From NCBI GenBank assembly GCA_973895155.1, contig OZ316891.1:21514001-21578000 (forward strand): a DNA stretch of 64,000 nt, given 5' to 3'. Under the pieces are notes generated by a model that did not search any database, was not told the origin of the DNA, and saw only the letters and a program-made list of their open reading frames with translations. Positions 46,835-58,030 of the stretch are shown here, piece after piece. Made by a program: the position numbers and the translations under genes. Source of the DNA: Marsupella aquatica (Eukaryota > Marchantiophyta). Positions within the stretch are counted from its first letter, which is position 1. Each line of letters opens with the position of its first letter.

Positions 46835-48117
46835 ATTGAGTAACGTCTTAGCTAGTTTCGGCCCTTCAGACCATCCTGAACTTCTAATGACGTCCACCTA
46901 TGATCCGTTTTGAGATTTGTGCAGCCCAAACGAAGTATTCCTTGGAACAAATGACACAATGTGCCAAAATCCTAAACGCTCCTAAACACAGCAGCATGAC
47001 AGAGGGGTCAGGCTGTTTACTCTCTGTTGAAGACTCTGTTGGGCAGTTCAGAAATCCGTCCCTCCGCGATGTTCGAGCTGTAAAAGTAAGGGCAACGAAA
47101 CTGTTGGCAGCTATTTGCTCTGTCATGTGGGCAGAGAAGTCATCAATTGGCGAGAGAGGCAGACTACCCCGGTTTTAGCTGACCATTGTTGAAGATCTAA
47201 GAATAATTTCTGCTTTGTTCTGTGTCCACAGTGCCTTCAACTACTGGGATCTCGTATATCTCCTTCAAATAGTCTAACAAATTATAGCTTTTCTGCTGCA
47301 CTTGAGGAGCAACAAATATACCTGCGTCCGCAACAAAGAATCATCCAGTGAGTGCTTTTGATTGGCATCCTCAAGGTCTGATAAATTAGTACATGCCTTC
47401 CATTACACTTCCGTGAGGATTAAAAGAGAAGTTGATTGCAACCATCCTGTTCACCTTGCAAGACCATGACCCTAAATATGACTAACACCGCTCTCGTGTT
47501 ATTCGTCTTGTCCCATAGTATCTGGTCAAATCCGACCGACAGCTTTCCTGTCGTTTGAACATTTCGGGAGATTGCCATATGAAAGTATGCTCCATCTCTT
47601 CTTGGTCAAATTTCTCGATGTGAAGATTAATGTGGAGAGACTTTGTTTGATCACGCTGACCTATGGTTCATCCGTAATGCACATTTTAAAGTAGACGGTG
47701 ACAGGAATTCGGACGAAATATGGAGATCAAGGTATTGAGAGGACTAGGGTCCTAGAAAGAAACTTACAGGGAACCTGCCACTGGCTATAGGATCAACCAT
47801 ATCATACAAGTCATTGATGAACTTTGCTCCATTTCAGTTAAGCGGTTGCCCAGCACCTTGCTCCTTGAGGCGAATTACTAGCAGTCGTGATCATCCGACG
47901 CGTCTTGTCTCGTCCTCGCAGCTAGAAGCTCGTAGTCTCATTCAAGAACCTGCCTGGACAACGAAACAACTCCGATCAACTATATATAGCAACATATATC
48001 AACCTTCCAATGCTTCCAACTCAGAAGAAACAGCTACTTAGTCACTGACACAAGTGAAGTACAGTTGGCCTACGTTCAGTATTTTCATTGACTCGACTAG
48101 AGCATTTGCTAATCAGC

Positions 48118-48391
48118 TCAAAACTTGTATCCAAGCTTTGGAAAGGCTCTAGAGAGAGATTTCATGAATGTACGAAATGGAAAGTCATTCCTAGGGATCT
48201 CAGTTGTATATTGCAACGGAATTGAAGAAACTTTGGTAGTGATGAATAGATCCAGGCAGTCAGGCAGACGAACCCCACTGGTGAAGGTGCTGAACATGAG
48301 CAGTCCAGTTGAACTGTTGCTGGGCACGCCCTCCAACGTCTTGTCCCCCAAACGAGGTCCTGAAAAACTTTTCATAGCGAAAGGTCTCTAG
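48118..48391 (-). pseudogene. Conserved minus frame of unknown function in duplication, copy 1
   Basis: 85-residue frame with PRLGDKTLEGVPSN and TGLLMFSTFTS that has a recognisable partner at 63676-63981 (RLGTRSWRDVPSN, TGLFMFSPFNS). Frames diverge after indels, so at least one copy is broken. The wording vaguely recalls F-box-associated regions of plant proteins, but I cannot support that. It may be a remnant exon. Confidence 0.3.
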
Positions 48392-48458
48392 AAATTGCCG
48401 TTCGAAAAAGTTCCTACAAAGGTCATATGAATCCTACATGCCACCAACTTGGATCGTA

Positions 48459-49357
48459 ATTGTACGATTCATACATTTCGACTTGGTTGCGTGATCAGCT
48501 AGACTGATCCTTTTTCTGAAATCCAGGATTTGATTCTAAAGGTTCTTGAATTCGGCTTCACTTTAGGCTCGAATGACGCGACAACAGCTGCATCATGACC
48601 GCATGTTACGATACAATCTCTCAACCTGCCTTTTGAGACGACACCAACCCAGAGAAGAGGAACAACACCGACGTAGTCCACTGAATAAGCCTCTGAATGA
48701 TTGCATTCAAAATTTCTTCGCTTTGAAATTTGTAGGCGGAAGAAAGAAAATTATCCTTGTGACGACATTGCCAAAAGTACTTTTCTGTCTCCTTCACCAT
48801 GCAAGACTTCTGAAAGAGTTCGACTACTACTTCACTCGGAAATTGTAGAACAGAGAAGCCAGGAAATCGCGAACAGGAAGCCAAGGAACTACATGAAATG
48901 ATGATTTCCTTTTTCTACTTCACAAGATCATTTTCGATTTGTGTCATCAAGGTACCCAAGTTGCGGCGTTTTTGGGCTGGAATCAATGTCTTTCTGTCTT
49001 TTTGGGAAAGTTAACGATCAAAATGGCCAATTTTCATCGATTCTTAGTAACCAGATAATTTCAGAGCTTTCTCGGCCCCCCAGGCCTGCAATGGATCTCT
49101 TCGATCCGAGGAATCTCCCAGACTTTCATTGCAAAGTCTGTATGCTAAAGATCTGCAGACTACGAGACGCGTTCAGTAGAACGAGAAAGTACAACGTCAT
49201 ATATTGGTTTCTCTAAAATCCCCGAAAGCGGAAGGGCACCCGAAACGGTTGCCGTAATTCAAGGTAAGGATCATTTTGTACAATCAGCAAATCCAAATCA
49301 AAGATTTAGTGCATCTCTAACGATATAGTTACTGAGTAATATTACAACCACAAAATC
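48459..49357. other. Spacer between duplication and transporter
   Basis: No supported gene; small frames lack domains. It includes the 3' untranslated region of the transporter on the minus strand. Confidence 0.45.
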
Positions 49358-50920
49358 TCAATAGACGTATCTAAACTCGACATTCTCCTTATCCGTCAAG
49401 TTCCCCCATGTTTCCTTCGGTGAATCGATCTCCACGCCTTCGCTTCGCACCTTCTTCTGTCGTCGCTCCTTTTGCCGATTTGCCCAGATATAATACAAAA
49501 AGAGCACCACCGTCACAGCTGCTGCGCCCGCCTGTGTAGCAAGGACAGTAATCTTTGCAGGACGGTACTGCGGGGCGTCTTTCGCTCGAAAGGTCTGCGG
49601 CCCGATTATGCTTCCGACCGAAAAACCCGCGACGATCAGTGTACTCGCAACGGCTCGCTTCGTATGCCCGGCCACATTTGACATCGTCCATTGATAGAGG
49701 ATCACTAGAGTCGCAGTGATTGCGTTGACGAGATAAATGCCTGCGAGCTGCGCGGCCTTGTTGGAAGTCGGACCGAAAGTCAGCAGACCACCGCCAATGA
49801 TCCCGCAGCTGCAGCAGGCGACCAGCCAACACCAGCGGTGCCCGTTCTTGACGAATCGGGCGCCGTAGCCAACGATGAGCGCGCTGAGGATGGAGACGAC
49901 TCCAGAGGGCATGTTCAGGAGCGCGGCGGTCTTCGGCTTGTATCCCAGGTTGCGGATGAGAGTGGCAGAGTAAAAGCCGATGACGCCGTTTGAGGTGGAG
50001 ATCAAGACGGTAATGATCGTCAGAAGCCACATTTGCACGTCCAGCAGCAATTCCACGAGTTGCGAAGGCTTGAAGTGGCGGTTCTCGACCCCTGTCCGGT
50101 TCTCGCCCACGTGGTTCAGCAGCGCTATTTTCTCTGTCGGGCTCATCCACTTCGCCTTCATCGGGGTGTCCGGCATAATCCATCCCGTGAGCACTCCGAT
50201 CGGTACCGTCACGAGGCCTAGCACGAGGAACATGAGTCTCCAGGCATTGAGGCCTGCCCCGGGGTCGACATGCTGGAATGCGAACGATATTAGACCGCCA
50301 ACTATCTGTGCGAAGCCGACCCCGCTGTACCAGAAGCTGAACCGGGGTGCTTGCTCACTGCGAGTGTAGTATTGCGATGAGATCAGCATTTGGCAAGGCG
50401 CAATAACTGATTCAAAAATCCCAAGGAAGATGCGCGTGACGAGAAGAGTGGAGTAGTCAGCTGCTGCGGCTGTGCAAGCTGTGGCGATGCCCCAGGCAAT
50501 GACGTTGGCGCAGAGCCATTTTGCTGCTGGAAGTTTTTGGATGATATAGCCGTTTGGCACTTCGGCAATTAGATATGCGACGAAGACGGCAGTAGATGCG
50601 TTGGAGAAATCATTGCCTCTTAGATGCAGGTCCTGATTGAGGCCCATCACGGCTGCATAATTGAGGAGTACTTTGTCGAGGAACTGCATCGTGTAGCAGA
50701 CGAACATGATTGGCATGATTCGCCCATCGATTTTCCTCCTGAGCGCTGCGAGGTTGACCACTCTTGAGGTGTCGACTTCGCCAGCATTGGAAGCGGTTTG
50801 CATGTACTTGTATGCGTTGTCGAGGTCGCTACTGTTCAGGCCTGGGCTGTTGTGGAATGCCTCAGCTCGTATTCCTCCTGAGGACTCCAACGTCAACTGT
50901 CGAGGTATCGTCGTCGCCAT
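49358..50920 (-). CDS. Allantoate-permease-like MFS transporter (Dal5/ACS family)
   Basis: A 520-residue intronless frame with the architecture of anion:cation symporters: cytosolic N-terminus of about 65 residues, RRKIDGRIMPIMF then FLDKVLLNYAAVMGL in helix 1, a Glu-containing YLIAEVPNGYIIQKLP helix, GIFESVIAPCQMLISSQYYTRSEQAPR loop and helix pieces, a central loop with SPTEKIALLNHVGENRTG, and helices to the C-terminal LTDKENVEFRYVY. The ending (LTD..N..FRYV) is the hallmark of the fungal Dal5 branch. Members import allantoate, nicotinate or similar organic anions with protons across the plasma membrane; the substrate here is unknown. The frame is GC-rich and without introns, unlike its surroundings, consistent with transfer from a fungus. 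The start ATG at 50920 gives the usual length. Confidence 0.9.
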   Translation of the reverse strand: MATTIPRQLTLESSGGIRAEAFHNSPGLNSSDLDNAYKYMQTASNAGEVDTSRVVNLAALRRKIDGRIMPIMFVCYTMQFLDKVLLNYAAVMGLNQDLHLRGNDFSNASTAVFVAYLIAEVPNGYIIQKLPAAKWLCANVIAWGIATACTAAAADYSTLLVTRIFLGIFESVIAPCQMLISSQYYTRSEQAPRFSFWYSGVGFAQIVGGLISFAFQHVDPGAGLNAWRLMFLVLGLVTVPIGVLTGWIMPDTPMKAKWMSPTEKIALLNHVGENRTGVENRHFKPSQLVELLLDVQMWLLTIITVLISTSNGVIGFYSATLIRNLGYKPKTAALLNMPSGVVSILSALIVGYGARFVKNGHRWCWLVACCSCGIIGGGLLTFGPTSNKAAQLAGIYLVNAITATLVILYQWTMSNVAGHTKRAVASTLIVAGFSVGSIIGPQTFRAKDAPQYRPAKITVLATQAGAAAVTVVLFLYYIWANRQKERRQKKVRSEGVEIDSPKETWGNLTDKENVEFRYVY

Positions 50921-53384
50921 TGGAAGCTTTTTGAATTTTCTTCAATGCTATGTCGAGGTCGCTGTTGCTGTTCCTGTTGGCATGGTATTGTGTGAGATCA
51001 TGCCACAACTGAAGTTGTGTGGAAATTGATGAAAGAACCTTCTCCTCGGAGGTGCAGTACCATTTGGTTTTGGTGGCGACGGATTCCGGAACAATATAGA
51101 AGGGACTTCCCCGCTGGCTTCAATTTCAGCCCCAAAACGAATAGTTCGTGGTAGTCATCTGTCTCTTCCAACAAGCCTTGAGAGGGCGAAGAAAAACTGG
51201 AAGCAAGCAAAACGTTGACCTCCTTTTCATCGGCTTCTTTGGCTGTCTCAAAAGCACGTCATTCTCCGGAGACTAGAGCAGCCTAGAAAGGACAACAGCT
51301 GCCTCTCAACCGTTCAGCAATCTTGCACATTTGAGCCAATGAAACACATTTTCTACAGCCTGAACGAAAGCATTGAAGAATGATGTGCGACTTGCAACAA
51401 GAATTGATGTACTCGAGGGGTCAACAGTCAGCCTGTGAGCGAACTCTGTCAGTCTTTGAAGCTACTCTCACAATAGTCAATCCCACAGATCTCACCTTTG
51501 ACAAATTGGGGTTCTCCTGCAATAATTGGAGGAATCCAAAGGCAGAATGTAACTATCTCTCCATCACCCTTACCTTCTGAGCTCGTCGTTCTGGGCTGGA
51601 CATATATGGGAGGTCTAGCAAAAGTTCATTCTCTCCCTCGCTAATGACTGTACAGCTGATGCACTCTTTATCTCATATCACTACCTTCAATTCCTTTCTC
51701 TTATATTGTAAACGTTACACCCAGAGCCCTCCTCCGAATAAGAAATTGTTGACATATTCGCACCTTATCCCTCAATGAACTCCTCTCCTCCTCTCTGATG
51801 TACGGGAACTACATATTCTATGCAGAAACGATCCTTTGACCTGGTTGACTGGGAATTCTTCTATGAAGATACGTTGCTTTGGCTTGACTTGAATTGACTG
51901 AAAAATGAACTGAAATGCGAGTCGCTGAGGACGAGCTTGAGTTCACCTGTTCCAATTCTCCAATTCTCCAATTCTCCAATTCCCCTGCCAGTAATCACAC
52001 ATCAAAATGTGATTAATATTAGGGCGTGCACTCATTGATCTAAGAAAATTAACGAGGTTTAACGAGGTTTATCATGGTATGGAGTGCTGTCATACACACA
52101 ATGTTACCTCCAATTCTCGTACATTTGTCGGAAAATTATCCGACATGTTGGCTAGCTGCCGATGTCGTTGCCAAGTATGACGCTTTGTGGAATCCTATGT
52201 CGTTGCCTAGTATGACTCTTTGTGGAATCATGTGAGCGAACTGCTCTATCTTTCTAGTGCTGGCCACACGTACAGTACTTCGGCTGCTGACCTTGTGGTA
52301 GTCTGCCGGCTTTGTCTCAAAAGCCCCTCTCGCTTTCATTTAATTAGTTCGTGGACCCCTTGAATTCTTGAAAGTACACCTTCCCATTACCATCCCCATA
52401 GACTCCTTTGATATCTGCCTACATTTCTTATAACTATGTCCTTCTTTCATGTCCAGGCTCTTCAACACTATCTGCACTAGACGAGGCCCTTAGTGAACCT
52501 TGCTAAGCTTGCTTCTCTTTCGTTCGCTCGTGCCTCATGCGTTGGACAATCTAACAGTAACGAGAGGCATCACCGAGTTAGGAACTGCAATGATGACGCC
52601 ATGGAAAGGAGTGATGAGTGATCCAACATAGAATCATGTCCACTTCTTCCTTCATGGCAGCAGAATGTCGAGAAAATTGCCATGATTACTTTGTCATCAG
52701 ATCAACTTGCCGAGAGAGAGTTAGTTATTATTCAATTGAAATACAATTCAGAATGCGGGTGGGCAGCGGTTACTCAGGGTAAAAACAGGGAAGGTGGGCC
52801 TCCTACTAATTGAACAGTTTGTTACCTAGGGTAAATGAAACGATTATTTTTCAAACATTTTTACATCAAGGTTTATGGCACGGCATCCTCAATTTTACCA
52901 AAATCCTGCCACAAACACGAACGGTGAAGTAATTTTATTTTGTAAACCAATACATACTTGTTTGGAATGTGTCATGATGACGTGGCGCGCTGTGGAGTCT
53001 CGAATTTTGGAAGGGACCTCTAGTGGGGTCCATAATTAACAAACATGAAGTACTCTAATACAAGGTTCTGCTCTCTTTTTATAGAGGGGTAGTCTTTTAA
53101 ATTTGTAGGGCCAGAAGGAATAAACAAAATTAATTACAATAGTGCGAAGGGAAAATGCGATATGGTATTTCAAGCAAAGGAAAACGGGCTGCAAATGCAA
53201 GAGAGTCCTTTAAACTTCAACATTTTTTCCTCTCACTGGAATGTGTTTGTACTCAGTGGCCGCTATCTCGTATCTCAAATACCTATGTGCAATGGATGGG
53301 TTATTGAACACAAACACAAAAGTGTATGGCCCAGATCATGACACACAACATTTCTTGATAACTACATCATAAAGCTTATAATTT
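50921..53384. other. Intergenic, no supported gene
   Basis: Begins with the likely promoter of the transporter on the minus strand. Short frames show no recognisable domain. Confidence 0.45.
51952..51983. repeat. 8-bp microsatellite
   Basis: Four units of CCAATTCT, the last ending CCAATTCC. Confidence 0.92.
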
Positions 53385-53885
53385 CCTGTCTCGCCTTGGC
53401 ATACTTTTCACCTCTACATGTTTTTCTAATCAACATATTTATCTCTCCTCAACATCTTTTCCTTGCTTTGCCATTTTTTCTCATCTTTTCTCACATTGAT
53501 ATCTTTATTGGATCACAACATTTTTTCACACTTTGACACTATTCCCACCTTGACATCTTAACTTTTTAATTCTCATCTCGTCACCTAGCTTTTTTTTATC
53601 TCACCACGACATTTTAATTTCCCTTACCCTCAATATCTTTTCTCTCCTCGACATCTTTTCCTCATCTTGACATTTTTTTTCTCACCTCACCATATTTTCT
53701 CTCCTCAACATATTTTTTTCATCTTGACCTCTTTTCCTCAGTGTACTTCGGCATTATTTTCTCTCATCAACATATTTTTTCATCTTGATGTCTTTTTCTC
53801 ACTTTGATATCCTTTCTAACTCAACAATTTTTTCTTCACTTTGATGTTTTTCTCACCTCAACATGGATCTTTTGTGCAACACATA
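53385..53885. repeat. Degenerate pyrimidine-rich array
   Basis: Roughly twenty loose units of 20-30 bp built on TCTCACCTTGACATCTTTTC, strongly T/C-rich on the plus strand. No coding potential. Confidence 0.8.
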
Positions 53886-54349
53886 GGTATTGAGCTAGTT
53901 ATATATACTCGGGCGTCTCACTATATGGATGCCTCCCTATCACCTGCAAAGGCCCCGGACCCCCTAAAATGTAAGCAAAAATAATAAGTTTTCAACCCCT
54001 ATAAGTTGAAATATTCAAAACATTGGTTTGAAAAACCCTAATGTTCTTGTAAATCTCAAAATTGGATTTAAAAGACCCTATTCTTATTCTGAGAAAATTC
54101 TTAAGTTTTTCCCTTTGAACCAATAAAAAGACCCTATCCTTTGTCGCACATGATGTGTCATTTTTGTGGAAGTGAAACCTGCGAGTATATATATAACACT
54201 GCCAGAAGAAAGGAATGTCAAACAAGGAGACTTGGCAAAAGGATCCAATAACAGGAGGGAAATGAGAAGACAGAAAGGCTGACCCGAGAGACACGGAAAA
54301 AGGACCAGCCCATTAAAGGCAGGGAAAAGAGAAAACCCACGAGAAGGCC

Positions 54350-54410
54350 AACCTTCCTTACTTTTAGTGCCTTTTATGAAAGCAGTGCGTATTTATATTT
54401 ACGGACCCCC
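54350..54410 (+). repeat. Direct repeat, left copy
   Basis: CCTTCCTTACTTTTAGTGCC followed by TTTTATGAAAGCAGTG recurs at about 55950-55992. The two flank 1.6 kb of AT-rich DNA. Confidence 0.85.
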
Positions 54411-54739
54411 ATGAGAGGTCTCTTGCAAATTCCCTACCACAAGGTTGCACCACATTACCACAACCAGCCACAAACAGGAATGATCCTACTTTTAACAACA
54501 ACAAACATGCACATTCATGTTTGTGGCAAAAGCAACGTAATTTTTGGGGCACCATGCCGTAAATATTAAACGTAAAGAAAACCAAAATACAAAGGAGGAG
54601 ATGTCATTTAGTAAAATAAAGTTACTATTCTGATGTTTGTCAAAGATATATCAGTGTTTTATATCAAAATGCTTGTATTTTTAATTGTTTGCAAGTTTGA
54701 AAAAATCAATCGATAGAAATGGACATAGTTAGAAGCTCT

Positions 54740-55255
54740 TTGGCTTCACATTGTAAAACTAAATAATCAATCTCCTTAGTACTTGATAAAATCTGTCAAT
54801 GTTTGATTCATTGGAAACTCAAGATCAAGATTTAGAAACTGGTGACCTCTTTAGTAGTGTCTTGATAAAATCTCTCAATGTCACTCTCATTGGAAAGTTA
54901 GAGTAAAACTAGAAACTTGTCATCTCCTTAGTACTTGGAAAAATCTATCAATGTTAGGTTCATTGGAAAACTAGAGAAATTCATATACTCATGATCTCTC
55001 TAATTCTTGACCAATAATTTCAATGTCACACATTAGAAAGCTAGAGAGATTGAAAACCTCATGATCTCTTTAGTACCGTGACAAAATCTGACATATAATT
55101 GTCAATGTCGGACTCAATGTTGGAAAGCTAAAAGAATTCATGAACTCATGATTGATCAAAATTTCTTATACTCACACTTATTGGAAATGCAAAGAAATTC
55201 AAAAACTCATTTAGTACTTGACAAAATTTGTCAATCTGAGGCTCATTGGAAAACC
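54740..55255. repeat. Degenerate array of about 80-90 bp units
   Basis: Six or more loose units each carry a TTAGTACTTGACAAAATC-like phrase, CAATGTC and CATTGGAAAGCTAGAG. Units differ greatly, so the array is old. Confidence 0.75.
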
Positions 55256-55884
55256 CTTTTTCGATTAAGAGATATCACAATCTCGTCACTGTAACAAACT
55301 TAGCCGTTGCAAATTGATTTCTTTGATTACATCGCCATCGCTTGTCCACAATGCTTGCTTCCTGGCTTGAATTGTTCGCATCCCTCCAATCTTCAGCTGA
55401 AGCTCACTCTCAACACATGTTGACGCCAAATGCAGCCTCTATGTCAAAGAAACAATTGTTGGTCTCCCCCTCACACCATAGCTTTCTTAAACAAAAAAAA
55501 ACTACAAATCCTTCATGTGAAGTGATGGCTCGTTCATTTTGTGCGTTCTTCCCACTGAATCGGCAAGCGCTCTTCCGCCAATAGTTGAGTGTTGTCCTCT
55601 AGTCCTTGTGGCGGTAATGCTCAATGTAATTCACAAACGATCAATCAGGAATGGTAGAAACACGATTTCTCTAATGTGTAAGCAAAAACCGTCAAACCTC
55701 AATTCCTTCACATTCAACCTTCCATTTGATAAATCTCCTCTATGTTTTGAGTGTTTGCTTTTGTACGAGCACACAACAAGACCATCGGGAGACTCAAAAT
55801 CGTCGGTTATCGCCTTGCTGAAAATTGATTTCACTTCATCACACACACATTCCTTGGATGAACATGGGGGTCCACAGATTAATT

Positions 55885-56066
55885 TTCATGTAGAGTAATA
55901 AAGTTTATACAATAAAGTACTATAACCAATGCCGTAATGCCCCTGGCCCAACCTTCCTTACTTTTAGTGCCTTTTATGAAAGCAGTGTATATTTATATTT
56001 TTCATGTAGAGTAATAAAGTGTATACAATAAAGTACTGTACCCAATGCCATAATTCCCCCCAAAAG
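55885..56066 (+). repeat. 113-bp tandem duplication
   Basis: TTTTCATGTAGAGTAATAAA occurs at about 55885 and 55998 with the following ATACAATAAAGTACT phrase; the right copy of the 54350 repeat lies between them. Confidence 0.85.
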
Positions 56067-56565
56067 GAGAGCTTACTATACTAAAGAGAGAGAACTAAGG
56101 CTTGAGTTTTGAGAGGCCATTGATATCATAACTTCAATCAATATTGTACATTTAAAGGACTAGGAGATTTTTTTTTTAAAATAATTTTAGTAAAAGGACA
56201 TGATGAGAATTTTCCTAATGAGTTCATGAAAGTACTTTGAAACTGAAGCCAATGTCGACCACCAGGTTGTCCTCCACTTTTTATGTGGATTGACTTTGCC
56301 AAACTAGATTAAACTAACCTAAGGTGACATGTATTGGTCTGGGAGATGTGGGGGTTCATAATTTGTGTTGAACCCTTGCCACCATAAAGCCCGGTTTGTA
56401 CTTGTCGGACAAATAGGGGGTTGGGGTCCGACAACCAACATATGTTGCCCTGGTCTATCCCAACCGGGTGACAGGTGATGGGGTTGGGTGAGCCGGGAGG
56501 TCAGGAGGCGGGAGGTAGTCATGGCGGGGCAGGGCGGCCGGGTTGGGTTTAGGGTGAATAACTAT

Positions 56566-58030
56566 TGGTGGTAGTCGTGAAACTCGACTAGTACCTTAAC
56601 ACTTAGCTCCGGCGTCGTCTGACTCCGACGCCGAGCTCCCTTATAGTCTAGGCCCGGATAGGCCATCCGGGGAGGACTTAGCATGGGGAGACTTGTGGGC
56701 AACAGGGTGTGGCACTGGCGAAGGCAAGGCGCTAAGCTAGTGACACACACTAAGGACTTAGACTAACTGAGGGCTGGTCACATTAAGGGAAAAAGGGCCG
56801 AGCTCAAGGTCGACTGTTCGGACCCCCGAACGGACTTTGAGTTCTAAGGGCTTTAGTGAGAGCTCCTCTTGGGCCCAAGGCCAATGGAGTTGACTCCATG
56901 GGCAACGGACTCTTGGGGCACGAGTTTGGTCAATTGGGGGCCCCGAGAAACGATGGGATCTAAGGGCTAAAGGCACTCCGCTTGCGGACGCCTAACTAGA
57001 AAGTTATGGGCATTGTCAGTTGGTGGCACGCCCAAACATGTGGGTTGGGGTCTAGGTGGGGGGGGCCAAAATTTGGGGACCAAAGTTGGTCCGGGGGTAA
57101 CAGGTGTCCAGAAGCATATATGAGGGGAGTGGTGTCTCTCTGGGGGGCTAAGGGCGAGCCAAAGTCATGAGCCGTGGTGGTTGCGACACTAAGGGAAAAC
57201 GCCAAACAAAAATGACGATAACTTTCCAATGGGAAGTCCGTTGGGGTACTTCTTGGTTGTGTTGGAAATCTCTCAAGGAGGGCTACATCCTCCTGAGCTC
57301 AAATAGGTATGGGGGCGCCATAGGTCCTTGGGGCTTGCGAGGGCTATCTCGCCCGCTTGCCAAATCCTGCCGAAACAGCAGCCAAGCTACGTTCAGTCTG
57401 TCAAGGGAGCTTGCATTGGGGAAGCAAGGCCAAGTAGGAGTGGAGGTTGAGTTCCAAAGGGCACTTGGCCTCTACACCATTAGTGGGGCGAGATCCGGGA
57501 GTTGGTTGTTAGAGTCGAGGCCATTCTGGTCCCAACGTGTTGAGACAAGCTTTAGGACAAGCTACACTATTTGGGCCATGAGCATGTCTTGGGGGCAGGG
57601 CGATCAGTTGGTGATAGATAAGTATGAGGGGGAACCCGGCTGCGCCCAAGGAAAGAGCTATTCTGGACGAACAGTGGGTGTCGGTTCTGGTTCCGGCTTA
57701 TGACATCGGGAGGACATATCACTGACCTACTTACCAATGTTTGTTTAGCTTGAGTAGGATGCTAGACTTGGGGAGATCTAGATCCTAAAGGGTTATTTAC
57801 CGAGATGATTTGTTGCTTGTGCAGACAATGAGGACCGTTGAGTAGCGGTCGTGTTGGAGAGCAAGTGCGGCTTCGTATGGGAGGGACCGTCGGTGGTGCA
57901 AGGGGCACTAGGTTGCTTGCTCAAGGTATTACGTGGACCGAGGCATTCGGGCACCAGGGGCATTTAGGCGTGGGTGCTGGGATTGGTGAGGGCGCTGGGT
58001 GGCAAGGTCCATCACTGTGATCTTGACTAC
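56566..58030 (+). mobile_element. Long-inverted-repeat element, copy 2 (3' end lost)
   Basis: Left part (56566-56960) matches the reverse complement of 25495-25870; core (56990-58030) matches 24400-25440 directly. Shared core phrases include CCAAAATTTGGGGACCAAAG, GGCGCCATAGG-like and GCTTGCCAAATC. A 178-residue plus frame at 57167-57703 overlaps but the homologous stretch in copy 1 is broken, so I do not call it coding. Confidence 0.65.

Larger units (their letters stand above)
44928..48458 (+). repeat. Segmental duplication, copy 1
   Basis: About 3.5 kb aligned in direct orientation to 59855-64000. Anchors include CATCCCATGTCTTTAGCC, the RIIa-like gene exons, GTGTTGCTGGGSACG-type phrases near the right end, and TCTAGAAA near 48390. 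Differences include indels of up to a few hundred bases, a micro-inversion and a LINE insertion in the other copy. Confidence 0.9.

Noticed and set aside
57167-57703. 178-residue plus-strand frame in the second long-inverted-repeat element
   Set aside because: The homologous stretch in copy 1 is interrupted by stops, composition is Gly/Trp/Ser-heavy without domains, so it is a chance frame in GC-rich DNA.
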